A stretch of 64,000 nt of DNA from positions 248,001-312,000 of the forward strand of contig CALSRX010000001.1 of NCBI GenBank assembly GCA_943788865.1. Reading direction: 5' to 3'. Source of the DNA: an uncultured Polaribacter sp. (GTDB lineage Bacteria > Bacteroidota > Bacteroidia > Flavobacteriales > Flavobacteriaceae). The position numbers were made by a program, and so were the translations under genes. Shown in pieces: positions 9,095 through 18,014 of this stretch (positions are counted from its first letter, which is position 1; every line of letters starts with the position of its first letter). The notes beneath the pieces are model-generated. The model was not told the origin of the DNA. It searched no databases and saw nothing but the letters and a program-made list of their open reading frames with translations.

Positions 9095-10213
9095 ATGATT
9101 CATCTTAGAGAAGTAAATACATACAAAGATTTACGGACTTTTATAAAACTACCTTATAAAATTCATAAAAACCATAAAGAATGGTTACCTCCTCTCATTT
9201 CTGATGAATTTAAAGTATTTGATAAAAGAAAAAATCATTCTTTTGAGCATTGCGATACCATTATGTATTTAGCAAGCAAAAATAGCGAAGTTGTTGGGCG
9301 AATAATGGGAATAATTAATCATGCATACAACAAAGGCAATAATGAAAAAAATGTTCGATTCTGTTATTTAGAATGTTATGATGATGCTAAAGTTTTTGAC
9401 ATATTGATTGAAGCCATTGAGGTTTGGGGTAAAGAAAAAAAAATGGTGAACATTGTTGGTCCTCTAGGATTTTCTGACAAGGATCCACAAGGTTTTTTAT
9501 TAGAAGGATTTGATGATCCAATGACCGTGATGGTTACCAATTGTAGTTTTAAATACATGATTTCTCATACCCAAAGAAATGGCTATCAAAAGAAGATAGA
9601 TTTATTTCAATATAGAGTTCAACTTGAAGAAAAAACACCAGAAATCTATCTAAAAATTGCTGAACGAGTTAAGTCTAGAGGCTTTAAAATTATTGAATTT
9701 ACCAAATCAACAGAAATAAAACCTTATGTACAAACAGTCTTCGATTTAATCAACGAAACCTATACAGACATCTACGGATTTGCTCCTTTAGACGAAACAG
9801 AAGCCAAAGAGTTTTCAAGCAGATTTTTACCCTTGTTAAATCCGAATTACATCAAATTAGTAAAAGATCAAAATGATGTTGTTGTTGCATTTGTAGTAGC
9901 CATGCCAAACATTAGCAAAGGTTTTAAAAAAGCAAATGGAAGAATTTTACCTTTTGGTTTTTTTCATATCATTAGCGCTTTGAAAACAGCAAATCAATTA
10001 GACATGCTATTGGGGTGTGTAAAACAAAATATTCGAAATTTTGGGTTAGATGCGCTCATGGCAGTTGCATTATTTGATTCCGCTAGAAAAGGAGGATTAA
10101 CCGTTATGGATAGTCATGTTACCATGGAAGGAAATACTCAAATGCGTGCTACTTATGAACGTATGAATCACGAAATTTACAAGAAATATCGAATTTTCGA
10201 AAAAGCTTTATGA
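9095..10213 (+). CDS. YghO/bacterial ceramide synthase-like acyltransferase
   Basis: A 372-residue protein of the YghO-like family, two GNAT-type folds in tandem. The start IHLREVNTYKDLRTFIKLPY, the phrase HKNHKEWLPPL near residue 25, GPLGFSDKDPQGFLLEGFDD near 118-137 and the C-terminal MEGNTQMRATYERMNHEIYK are shared by this family. A Caulobacter member, bCerS, attaches an acyl chain to a sphingoid base to make ceramide. The gene is tightly packed between a PAP2 protein and an MFS permease, with which its stop overlaps by 4 bases (ATGA). Assignment to ceramide or sulfonolipid synthesis is an inference; no serine palmitoyltransferase-like gene is in the window. Confidence 0.72.
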   Translation: MIHLREVNTYKDLRTFIKLPYKIHKNHKEWLPPLISDEFKVFDKRKNHSFEHCDTIMYLASKNSEVVGRIMGIINHAYNKGNNEKNVRFCYLECYDDAKVFDILIEAIEVWGKEKKMVNIVGPLGFSDKDPQGFLLEGFDDPMTVMVTNCSFKYMISHTQRNGYQKKIDLFQYRVQLEEKTPEIYLKIAERVKSRGFKIIEFTKSTEIKPYVQTVFDLINETYTDIYGFAPLDETEAKEFSSRFLPLLNPNYIKLVKDQNDVVVAFVVAMPNISKGFKKANGRILPFGFFHIISALKTANQLDMLLGCVKQNIRNFGLDALMAVALFDSARKGGLTVMDSHVTMEGNTQMRATYERMNHEIYKKYRIFEKAL

Positions 10214-11412
10214 ATACAAAACCAACACTAGGATTAAAAGAAAATTGGGTTCAGTTTACAATCCTAGTCATTGTCAACGCTTTTGTTGGCGGAATGGTTG
10301 GATTAGAGCGCTCCATTTTTCCAAAATTTGCCGAACTTGAATTTGGCGTAGCGTCAAAAACTGCTATTTTATCTTTTATCATTGCATTCGGAATTACAAA
10401 AGCAATTACCAACTATTTTACGGGGAAATTGGCAAACAAATATGGACGAAAAAATCTATTGATTTTAGGTTGGCTTTTTGCAATTCCTATTCCTTTTATC
10501 TTGATGAATGCCTCGCATTGGAATTGGGTAATTTTTGCCAATGTTTTATTGGGAATTAATCAAGGACTAACATGGAGCAGTACGGTGGTAATGAAGATTG
10601 ATTTAGTTGGAGAAAAAGATCGTGGTTTAGCGATGGGCATCAACGAATTTGCTGGTTATTTTGCTGTTGGAGTTGTTGCTTTTTTAACTGGAATTGTAGC
10701 TCAAAAGTATGGCATTACTCCGTATCCGTTTTATATCGGAATTGGAATTTCTGTAATTGGTTTATTGCTATCTATATTGTTTGTAAACGACACTCGAAAA
10801 TTTGTCAATCAAGAACAAATAATAGCGACTTCTAAAAGTTTAGAAAATGTATTTATAGAAACTACTTTTAAAAACAAAAATCTAAGTTCTATTACACAAG
10901 CCGGCTTAGTTAACAATTTAAACGACGGAATGATTTGGGGTTTATTACCCATTTTGTTAGTGGGTTTACAATTTGACACAAGTAGTATCGGAATTATTGC
11001 TGCTGTGTATCCTTCTGTATGGGGAATTGGACAATTGTTTACTGGAAGAATGTCTGACATTTACTCTAAAAAGAAGATGTTGTTTTGGGGAATGTTATTA
11101 CAAGGTATTGCAATTATTTCAATTTCCTATGTCTCTGATTTTTATGGTTTAATTTTTATTGCAATCATATTAGGTTTAGGAACTGCATTGGTGTATCCAA
11201 CATTCTTATCTGCAATAGCAGCGACCACTACTCCAACTCAACGTGCAGAAAGTATTGGTGTATTTCGTTTATGGCGTGATTTAGGCTATGCCATTGGTGC
11301 TATTTTATCTGGAGTTATTGCAGATGTATGGGGAATAGAATATGCAATTATAACTATTGGTGTGATTACGATTGTATCATCTTTGGTTATTAAATTTAGA
11401 ATGACGGAATAA
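10210..11412 (+). CDS. Major facilitator superfamily transporter
   Basis: A 400-residue permease with twelve predicted membrane segments. The loop between segments 2 and 3 reads GKLANKYGRKNLL (about residues 73-85), the standard MFS signature, and GRMSDIYSKKKML repeats it in the second half (about 278-290). Substrate unknown. It is the last gene of the operon that begins at 7328, overlaps the acyltransferase by 4 bases and is followed by a hairpin terminator. It could export a product of the operon or be unrelated. Confidence 0.9.
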   Translation: MNTKPTLGLKENWVQFTILVIVNAFVGGMVGLERSIFPKFAELEFGVASKTAILSFIIAFGITKAITNYFTGKLANKYGRKNLLILGWLFAIPIPFILMNASHWNWVIFANVLLGINQGLTWSSTVVMKIDLVGEKDRGLAMGINEFAGYFAVGVVAFLTGIVAQKYGITPYPFYIGIGISVIGLLLSILFVNDTRKFVNQEQIIATSKSLENVFIETTFKNKNLSSITQAGLVNNLNDGMIWGLLPILLVGLQFDTSSIGIIAAVYPSVWGIGQLFTGRMSDIYSKKKMLFWGMLLQGIAIISISYVSDFYGLIFIAIILGLGTALVYPTFLSAIAATTTPTQRAESIGVFRLWRDLGYAIGAILSGVIADVWGIEYAIITIGVITIVSSLVIKFRMTE

Positions 11413-11413
11413 A

Positions 11414-11438
11414 AAAACAGCCTTTCGGCTGTTTTTAT
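11414..11438. terminator. Bidirectional intrinsic terminator
   Basis: A 9-bp stem AAAACAGCC / GGCTGTTTT with a TTTC loop, A-rich on one side and T-rich on the other. It lies between the MFS gene (plus) and the HTH gene (minus), which converge here. Confidence 0.85.
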
Positions 11439-11638
11439 TAATCTTTGTCTTCTAAAGTAAATATATTTTCTACCGATTCATTAAACAGTTTTGCAATTTT
11501 TAATGCTAGAACTGTTGAGGGCACATATTTTCCTTTTTCTATAGCATTTATAGATTGTCTAGTTACCCCTATTTTCTCTGCTAAATCAGCTTGCGTTAAT
11601 TCGTGTATAGCTCTTTGTACTTTTAATCTATTCTTCAT
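11438..11638 (-). CDS. XRE/Cro-type helix-turn-helix regulator
   Basis: A 66-residue DNA-binding protein consisting of one HTH domain. The helix-turn-helix reads LTQADLAEKIGVTRQSINAI at about residues 13-32, followed by EKGKYVPS, as in the small YozG-like regulators. The start overlaps the end of the upstream membrane-protein gene by 11 bases. This regulator/membrane protein pair is common in Bacteroidota and Firmicutes; the regulator probably controls its own operon. Target genes are unknown. Confidence 0.9.
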   Translation of the reverse strand: MKNRLKVQRAIHELTQADLAEKIGVTRQSINAIEKGKYVPSTVLALKIAKLFNESVENIFTLEDKD

Positions 11639-12098
11639 GACTCAAATATTTATATTTTAATACACTAAATCGTATCACAAAAAACACCAATGTAGTAAAC
11701 ATATTAAAAAACAAAATGTGTAAAAAAGTCATGTCATACACAAACAAAATAGCAACTAATAAAATGCTATAATTAACAATCAACGCCCAAACCAATGAGT
11801 CTTTTCTAAGTTTATAAATAAACTCATCTTCGATTTTCTCTTTGGTAAAACCAACTAAAAAACCTCCTACAATGATAAAAACTGAAACCAGTTCATCAAA
11901 AATTCCATTTTCAACAATTTTAAAAAAGGAGCTGTCCCCAAAAAGTTGATTGTCATAAACTGAAAGCACTTTTACTTTTAAAAACTCATCAGTTAAACCA
12001 ATGGTAGCATAAATAAATATTCCACCAATTAAACCTAAACCAAACAATACCCAACCTAATTTTTTAAATTTGTTTGGCAATAAATAATTTGTTTCCAT
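11628..12098 (-). CDS. Four-helix membrane protein paired with HTH regulator
   Basis: A 156-residue protein with four predicted membrane helices (about residues 15-32, 70-90, 105-120 and 125-145) and no recognised catalytic motif. It has no family name I can give. Its stop overlaps the start of the XRE regulator gene, so the two form one unit and may act together, for example as a membrane sensor with its regulator. That function is inferred from the pairing only. Confidence 0.7.
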   Translation of the reverse strand: METNYLLPNKFKKLGWVLFGLGLIGGIFIYATIGLTDEFLKVKVLSVYDNQLFGDSSFFKIVENGIFDELVSVFIIVGGFLVGFTKEKIEDEFIYKLRKDSLVWALIVNYSILLVAILFVYDMTFLHILFFNMFTTLVFFVIRFSVLKYKYLSHEE

Positions 12099-12197
12099 AA
12101 TCTTATAATTTTAGTATTACAATGAAAATGTAATAAAAATTTTACATAAAGTATAGTTTTCTTTACTTTTTGTAAAAATAAAATTACTTTATGAGCA

Positions 12198-12232
12198 AAA
12201 ATATAGGCAGTAACTAAGTTACTGCCTATATC
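12198..12232 (-). terminator. Intrinsic terminator after sodium symporter gene
   Basis: A perfect 14-bp inverted repeat, TATAGGCAGTAACT at 12202-12215 and its complement at 12217-12230. Read on the minus strand it is followed by ATTTTTG, a T-rich tail. It lies 20 bases past the symporter stop. Confidence 0.75.
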
Positions 12233-12251
12233 TCTATGCTATAAAAAATGA

Positions 12252-13919
12252 TTAATGAATCAATTCTACTTTTCTTTTCATCGTAGTTTGTAAAAGAATT
12301 GCAATCCCCATTACCAATACACATCCCAATAGATTCAGCCATAAATAAGGTAACCAATCTAAAAAGAATACACCGATAATTAGAATTTGAGTAATTAAAG
12401 CAGCAATAAATACGGCATTTCCTTTTACATATTTGATGAAAAATGCCAACAAGAAGATTCCTAGTACATTTCCGTAAAAAATGGAGCCAATAATATTGAC
12501 TAGTTGAATTAAATTATCGAACAAATTGGCTACACATGCCACTAAAATGGCAAGAATTCCCCAACCTAACGTAAACCATTTAGACATTTTTACATAATGC
12601 TCTTCTGTTTTTTCTTCTTTTACATTTCTTTTATATAAATCTATGGCTGTAGTAGAAGCCAATGCATTTAATTCTGATGCTGTTGATGACATAGCTGCAG
12701 ATAAAATTACCGCTAACAATAACCCAATTAAACCTCTTGGTAAATTATTTAGGATAAAGTGAATAAATACATAATCTTTATCATTTGTTTCAACAGAATC
12801 ATCTGCTTTCGAAATTATAACTTTAGCTTGTTCTTTTAAAGCAACACTCTTAATCTCTAATTCTTTTATTCGGTTTTTATCTTCTAGTTGAACTCCATCT
12901 AAAACCAATGTTTTTTTATCATTTTCAATTTCTCGATGTTGATTTTCTAGCGCTTTATATTCTGAAGCGTATTTAGAATTGATTACAACTTCATTTGCTT
13001 TCGGGTTAAAGTTTAATGGCGCAGCATTGAACTGATAAAACACAAATACCATTACACCTACTAGTAGAATAAAAAATTGCATCGGCACTTTTAACAAGCC
13101 GTTAAACAACAAGCCTAACTGACTTTCTCTAATGGATTTTCCTGACAAATAACGTTGAACCTGACTTTGATCTGTTCCGAAATAAGACAACATTAAAAAT
13201 GTCCCACCTAAAAAACCTGTCCAAACTGTATATCTATTTGATAAATCAAACGAAAAATCGAGGACTTGCATTTTTCCACTAGCACCTGCAATATCGAGTG
13301 CTTTAGAAAAGGAAATATCTTGTGGTAATTTGTCGATTATCATAAAAAAGGCAACAAACATACCAATAAAGATGATAAACATTTGCTGCTTCTGAGTCAC
13401 ATTTACTGCTTTTGTACCCCCAGAAACTGTATAAATAATTACCAATACTCCAATAATAATATTCAGCGAAACCAAATCCCAACCCAACACAGCAGATAAA
13501 ATAATAGCTGGGGCAAAAATGGTAATTCCTGCTGCCAATCCGCGTTGTACTAAAAATAAAATGGCTGCCAAAGTCCTTGTTTTTAAATCAAACCGCCCTT
13601 CTAAATATTCGTAAGCTGTATAGACTTTTAATCGATGATAAATAGGGATAAAAACCAGACAAATAATTACCATTGCTATTGGTAATCCGAAGTAAAACTG
13701 CACAAAACCCATTCCGCTATGAAATGCTTGTCCCGGTGTAGATAAAAAGGTAATTGCAGAGGCTTGTGTTGCCATTACAGACAACCCAATAGTCCACCAT
13801 TTTGTGTCGTTCCCTCCTTTGATATAATCTTGTACACTGGTATTTCTAGTTTTATAAGCACCATAAATAACAATGAATGATAAGGTAACAGAAAGTACAA
13901 TCCAATCTAAGATTTCCAT
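12252..13919 (-). CDS. Sodium:solute symporter (SSS family)
   Basis: A 555-residue transporter of the SSS/SLC5 family with about thirteen membrane segments. Typical features are the N-terminal YGAYKTRNTSVQDYIKGGND, the segment ATQASAITFLSTPGQAF (about residues 50-66), and SAAMSSTASELNALASTTAI near 403-422, which holds the conserved Ser/Thr sodium-site region. A charged insert of about 70 residues (about 300-370), rich in Lys and Glu and likely a helical hairpin, interrupts the core between membrane segments. The substrate is not evident; relatives carry sugars, sialic acid or carboxylates. A 35-codon membrane peptide gene lies 11 bases upstream and is likely co-transcribed. Confidence 0.92.
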   Translation of the reverse strand: MEILDWIVLSVTLSFIVIYGAYKTRNTSVQDYIKGGNDTKWWTIGLSVMATQASAITFLSTPGQAFHSGMGFVQFYFGLPIAMVIICLVFIPIYHRLKVYTAYEYLEGRFDLKTRTLAAILFLVQRGLAAGITIFAPAIILSAVLGWDLVSLNIIIGVLVIIYTVSGGTKAVNVTQKQQMFIIFIGMFVAFFMIIDKLPQDISFSKALDIAGASGKMQVLDFSFDLSNRYTVWTGFLGGTFLMLSYFGTDQSQVQRYLSGKSIRESQLGLLFNGLLKVPMQFFILLVGVMVFVFYQFNAAPLNFNPKANEVVINSKYASEYKALENQHREIENDKKTLVLDGVQLEDKNRIKELEIKSVALKEQAKVIISKADDSVETNDKDYVFIHFILNNLPRGLIGLLLAVILSAAMSSTASELNALASTTAIDLYKRNVKEEKTEEHYVKMSKWFTLGWGILAILVACVANLFDNLIQLVNIIGSIFYGNVLGIFLLAFFIKYVKGNAVFIAALITQILIIGVFFLDWLPYLWLNLLGCVLVMGIAILLQTTMKRKVELIH

Positions 13920-13930
13920 AATTTATAGGC

Positions 13931-14038
13931 TTAATTTGAAAAATAAGTTGTGATAAAATAAAACAAGATGATATATATAAAGTTAGCAATTAACACTAAA
14001 CTGTAAATTTTTTTCCAAGGACGTTTTTCTATTTCCAT
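13931..14038 (-). CDS. Small membrane peptide (35 aa) upstream of symporter
   Basis: An ATG at 14038 opens a 35-codon frame ending in TAA at 13931. The peptide starts MEIEKRPWKKIYSLVLIANF and has one membrane helix from about residue 12 to 33, with a charged Lys/Arg/Trp-containing N-terminus facing the cytoplasm by the positive-inside rule. It ends 11 bases before the symporter start. I recall similar short proteins ahead of SSS transporters in other Bacteroidota, so it is probably a real gene and perhaps an accessory subunit. Function is unknown. Confidence 0.65.
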   Translation of the reverse strand: MEIEKRPWKKIYSLVLIANFIYIILFYFITTYFSN

Positions 14039-14068
14039 AATTTTTATTCAATAATTTACATTAAAATT

Positions 14069-14103
14069 GTCATATCGAGTGAATTTGATGTCCGATAGGA
14101 AAA
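14069..14103. repeat. Intergenic repeat fragment (GTCATATCGAG type)
   Basis: TGTCATATCGAGTGAATTTG is close to the start of the element at 18015 and to part of that at 22005. It lies between the PIG-L gene and the small membrane peptide gene. It appears to be one arm of the palindromic repeat family of this genome. Confidence 0.45.
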
Positions 14104-14124
14104 TCAGTCGAACTAACATGCTAA

Positions 14125-16656
14125 CTATTCTTTAATTTCAGTTTGCTTTTGAATATTTTCCTTTCCAATAGACAACATATTTGCAAAGAGTTTATAAGCT
14201 CCTGAAACCCCAGCTGGCAACTCTCTAAAGAAACTTAATCCTGTATAAATATAATGTCCTTTTCCGTGTTTTGCAACTAATAAACTTCCATTTCTAGCGG
14301 GCTCTCCTTTGTCATTCATCGATAAAATTGGTGTAAATTCTTTTCCCCAAGTGTTCGGAAAATACAATCCGCGTTCTTGTACCCAACCTTCAAAATCTGA
14401 TGCTTCCATTTTATTTGGAAAATTCAACAAAGAATGGTCTTTGGCTAGCATTCTAACAGGTGCCGTTTCATCAGTCACACGATCTCTAGAAATGTTTAAT
14501 TTGTAGGGAGCTCCAACATCTATCCCTCCTCTTCCACTGGTATTGTATTGTACAATCATATTTCCGCCTTTTTCAACATAATCTAACAAGAATTTTTGCT
14601 TGAATTTTAACGCATCCACTATATTATATGCTCTAACACCTAAAACAACCGCATCAAATTTATGCAAATTTTCTTCATTGATTTCATTTGGATCAATAGT
14701 AATTACATTGTACCCTATTTGGCGTAAACTTTCTGGAACTACATCTCCTGCTCCTGCAATATAACCGATAAAACTTCCATTTTTCTGAATGTTTAATCGA
14801 ACAATTTTTGCTTCAGAATTTAACAACACAGATTGTTTCGGAATGTGACTGTAATTAATTTCCACCAATTCTTTTGAATACGTTTTTCCATCTACAGTAG
14901 CAACACTCGTTAAAAGTCCTTCAGATTGATTTGCAGGTGGTGTTACCATAAAATCTACCGTTAAATTATCTCCTTTTTGTGTGATTGAAAACGGAATCTG
15001 TTTTGGAGAAATTTCCCAATTATTTGGAACTTGTAAGCTAACAAAACCATTTACATTGTTTTTTCCTGCTCTAACTGAAACCTGCACTTTCTGCGGAGTG
15101 TCATCCGAAAAAAGAATCACTTTGTTATTTAGTTTTGTAGTTACTTCTGGCAATACCTCAAACGGTTCGTAAATCTCACCGATATCACTTTTAGAATATC
15201 GATACACCACATTTTTTGTAAAAGTAATATCGTGTTCCCAAATATTTAAATGAAATTCAATTTGCAAAGGTCTATCAGATTCTGGTTTTCCAATTTGCAA
15301 TGGATCTTTTACAGCATACATTCCTAAGGTTCCTTTGTTTTGCAACCAATACGGATCTGAATATGCTTTATTTTTTAACTGAATTTTGTCAGTAAGATTA
15401 ACACGAACATTGTTTTCTAACTGTTTTTCTGGAGTTTTTACCAAACGGATGCCATTACCAACAATGCTATATGAATCAAAAAATGTAGTGATATCACTTC
15501 TATTCAAAACCTCAATTTTTATATCTACATTTCCGTTTGGTGTTGTAGAAGCACTTGTTGCAGAAACTTCTAAATACAATCCTGCTGTCGCTTCAATTAT
15601 TTCTTTGATTTGTTTAAGTTTTATTTCTCTCCAGTGATTATCATCTAATAATTGAATTTTATCATAGGCCTTTAACAATTCTGGTACATGTTTAGACGGA
15701 TTTGCAAAATCAAAATTTTTCTCAACATCATATAAAATAGCCCCAATTTCTCCTCCGCCTTTTATACGATTCCACGTAGTGTTAATTCCAGAAAAAATAT
15801 CGGATACATCTTTGGGTTTGTCTCCTTTTAAAAACTCAACATATTCAAGTTGTGCTCCTCTAGTAGTTAATCTACCAAAACCTTGACATAAATGTTGGCT
15901 ACTTGCCAACGCTGCAACTTCGTTATTTGACAATCCTTTTAACGGATAATACACACCAACATCAAATCCGGTTAACTTCCCTTCAGTTGCTTTTTTAAAT
16001 TCTGCTTCAGTATTATAGAAGAAACGACCTGTATTAAAAAACAAACGCTTAGGCTGCCAAGTTTCTGTATGCTTTAATTGACTCTTATATTTTGTTGCAT
16101 CATTGGCTAAATCAAAAGCTTCTACACTTAATAATGCTGAAGTGGTATGATGACCATGAGTTGTTCCAGGAGTTCTATGATCAAACCTGTTGATAATTAC
16201 ATCAGGTTTAAACCTTCTAATTGCCCAAACCACATCGCTCAAAACTTTGTCTTTTTCCCAGAATTCTAAGGTTTCTTTTGGATGTTTTGAATAGCCAAAA
16301 TCATTTGCTCTTGTAAAGAACTGTTCTCCTCCATCAATTTTTCTAGCAGCTAATAACTCTTGAGTTCTAATGAGCCCTAATAACTCTCTAATTTCTGGAC
16401 CAATTAAGTTTTGACCGCCATCTCCTCTTGTTAAAGATAAATAGGCTGTTCTCGCTTTTTCATGATTTGATAAATATGAAATTAAGCGTGTGTTTTCATC
16501 ATCTGGATGCGCAGCAATGTATAAGGCAGATCCTAAAAAATTTAATTTCTGTATTTTTTCGTAAATCTGATTCGAAGATAGTTTTTGAGGTTTTTGTGCA
16601 AGAATTAGCACCGAAAAAAGCAGTGCAGCAATTGTGAAATAGGTATACTTCTTCAT
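14125..16656 (-). CDS. PIG-L/LmbE family deacetylase, secreted, multidomain
   Basis: An 843-residue protein. Residues 1-20 form a signal peptide (MKKYTYFTIAALLFSVLILA). The PIG-L domain follows, with the zinc-binding AAHPDDE at 48-54 and HGHHTTSALLS later (about 168-178) supplying a further metal ligand. After about residue 370 come beta-rich segments and a C-terminal region (about 640-830) like a ThuA/GATase-like fold. PIG-L enzymes remove acetyl groups from N-acetylglucosamine-type sugars; here the substrate is probably a periplasmic glycan or glycoconjugate, which is an inference. A CAAATATA (TATATTTG on the minus strand) box lies just upstream at 16681-16688. Confidence 0.88.
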   Translation of the reverse strand: MKKYTYFTIAALLFSVLILAQKPQKLSSNQIYEKIQKLNFLGSALYIAAHPDDENTRLISYLSNHEKARTAYLSLTRGDGGQNLIGPEIRELLGLIRTQELLAARKIDGGEQFFTRANDFGYSKHPKETLEFWEKDKVLSDVVWAIRRFKPDVIINRFDHRTPGTTHGHHTTSALLSVEAFDLANDATKYKSQLKHTETWQPKRLFFNTGRFFYNTEAEFKKATEGKLTGFDVGVYYPLKGLSNNEVAALASSQHLCQGFGRLTTRGAQLEYVEFLKGDKPKDVSDIFSGINTTWNRIKGGGEIGAILYDVEKNFDFANPSKHVPELLKAYDKIQLLDDNHWREIKLKQIKEIIEATAGLYLEVSATSASTTPNGNVDIKIEVLNRSDITTFFDSYSIVGNGIRLVKTPEKQLENNVRVNLTDKIQLKNKAYSDPYWLQNKGTLGMYAVKDPLQIGKPESDRPLQIEFHLNIWEHDITFTKNVVYRYSKSDIGEIYEPFEVLPEVTTKLNNKVILFSDDTPQKVQVSVRAGKNNVNGFVSLQVPNNWEISPKQIPFSITQKGDNLTVDFMVTPPANQSEGLLTSVATVDGKTYSKELVEINYSHIPKQSVLLNSEAKIVRLNIQKNGSFIGYIAGAGDVVPESLRQIGYNVITIDPNEINEENLHKFDAVVLGVRAYNIVDALKFKQKFLLDYVEKGGNMIVQYNTSGRGGIDVGAPYKLNISRDRVTDETAPVRMLAKDHSLLNFPNKMEASDFEGWVQERGLYFPNTWGKEFTPILSMNDKGEPARNGSLLVAKHGKGHYIYTGLSFFRELPAGVSGAYKLFANMLSIGKENIQKQTEIKE

Positions 16657-16680
16657 TAAAAAGTCTTTAAAAAGTCAAAA

Positions 16681-16688
16681 CAAATATA
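16681..16688 (-). promoter_or_regulatory. -7 promoter box of the PIG-L gene
   Basis: On the minus strand the bases read TATATTTG, an exact TAnnTTTG match, 25 bases before the ATG at 16656. No TTG lies at the standard distance upstream. Confidence 0.4.
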
Positions 16689-16811
16689 GTATTTATATAC
16701 AACGGTCTGTGTTCTTCAAAAAGCATTAACATAATTATAACGTTTCTTTACATCATTAAAAACCCGTTAAAAACTGTTGATAAATATATTTTTAAAATCA
16801 CTTATTTAGAA

Positions 16812-16819
16812 TATATTTG
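16812..16819 (+). promoter_or_regulatory. -7 promoter box of dnaN
   Basis: TATATTTG matches TAnnTTTG exactly and lies about 73 bases before the dnaN ATG. The -33 TTG is not at the usual distance, so this is a box-only prediction. Confidence 0.4.
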
Positions 16820-16891
16820 TAGTTCATATCTTTTTTGAAAATCTAAATATGAAGTATTTGACTTTTTAGTCTTTACCTTAAAATAAAATCA

Positions 16892-18010
16892 ATGAAATTT
16901 ATAGTATCAAGTTCGCAATTATTAAAACAACTTCAAGTACTTGGAGGTGTAATTAACAGTAATAACACCTTACCTATTTTAGATAATTTCTTATTTGAAT
17001 TATCAGAAAACGAATTAAAAGTTTCTGCATCAGATTTAGAAACAACCATGAGTGCTATTGTAGAAGTAGAATCTGACTCTAAAGGGTCTATTGCTGTTTC
17101 TGCTCGCTTATTATTGGATACTTTAAAAACATTTCCAGACCAACCTTTAACATTTAAAACTGAAGGTGAAAGCACTATTGAAATTAGTTCGGATCAAGGA
17201 AAATACGACATGGCATTTTTTGGTGGCGAAGAGTTTCCAAAGGCAGTTTCTTTAGCTGCTCCAAGCACCACTGTTATTCCGTCTGATATATTAGCAAACG
17301 CCATTTCTAAAACCATTTTTGCTGCTGGTAACGATGATTTACGTCCGGTAATGAGTGGTGTATTTTTTCAATTTAGTCCAGAGAGTTTAACCTTTGTGGC
17401 TACTGATGCACACAAATTGGTAAAATATACACGTACGGATGTTACTGCTAATGAAAGTGCAGAGTTTATCATGCCAAAAAAACCATTGAACCTATTAAAA
17501 GGAATTTTAAATGGTTCGGATAGCGATGTTGCTATTGAATACAATAACTCAAACGCAAAATTTACATTTGACAACTTTGTATTGGTTTGTAGATTGATTG
17601 ACGGAAAATATCCAAATTACGAAGCGGTTATCCCGAAAGAAAATCCAAATAAATTAACGGTTGATAGAGCTTCCTTTTTAAACTCTGTAAAACGTGTGTC
17701 TATTTTCTCTAGTAAAACAACACACCAAATTAGATTAAAAATGGCAGGAACAGAATTGAATATTTCTGCTGAAGATTTAGATTACGCAAATAAAGCTGAC
17801 GAACGTTTGAGCTGTGATTATCATGGAGACGATATGCAAATTGGGTTTAACTCACGCTTTTTAAGCGAGATGTTAAACAACTTAAACTCTAACGATGTGT
17901 TGATTGAAATGTCTCTACCAAACAGAGCCGGAATCTTAACACCTATTGACGGAACAGACGAAGGAGAACAAGTTACCATGTTGGTGATGCCAGTGATGTT
18001 GAATTCATAA
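16892..18010 (+). CDS. dnaN: DNA polymerase III beta subunit (sliding clamp)
   Basis: The 372-residue beta clamp encircles DNA as a dimer and tethers DNA polymerase III. The start MKFIVSSSQLLKQLQVLGGV, GNDDLRPVMSGVFF near residue 150, and the C-terminal LVMPVMLNS are family features, the last supplying the hydrophobic pocket that binds partner proteins. The length matches flavobacterial clamps. The last 35 codons and the following terminator are duplicated at 19244-19440 behind two other genes. A short palindromic repeat and a strong terminator follow the stop. The gene is intact and essential. Confidence 0.98.
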   Translation: MKFIVSSSQLLKQLQVLGGVINSNNTLPILDNFLFELSENELKVSASDLETTMSAIVEVESDSKGSIAVSARLLLDTLKTFPDQPLTFKTEGESTIEISSDQGKYDMAFFGGEEFPKAVSLAAPSTTVIPSDILANAISKTIFAAGNDDLRPVMSGVFFQFSPESLTFVATDAHKLVKYTRTDVTANESAEFIMPKKPLNLLKGILNGSDSDVAIEYNNSNAKFTFDNFVLVCRLIDGKYPNYEAVIPKENPNKLTVDRASFLNSVKRVSIFSSKTTHQIRLKMAGTELNISAEDLDYANKADERLSCDYHGDDMQIGFNSRFLSEMLNNLNSNDVLIEMSLPNRAGILTPIDGTDEGEQVTMLVMPVMLNS

Positions 18011-18014
18011 GAAC

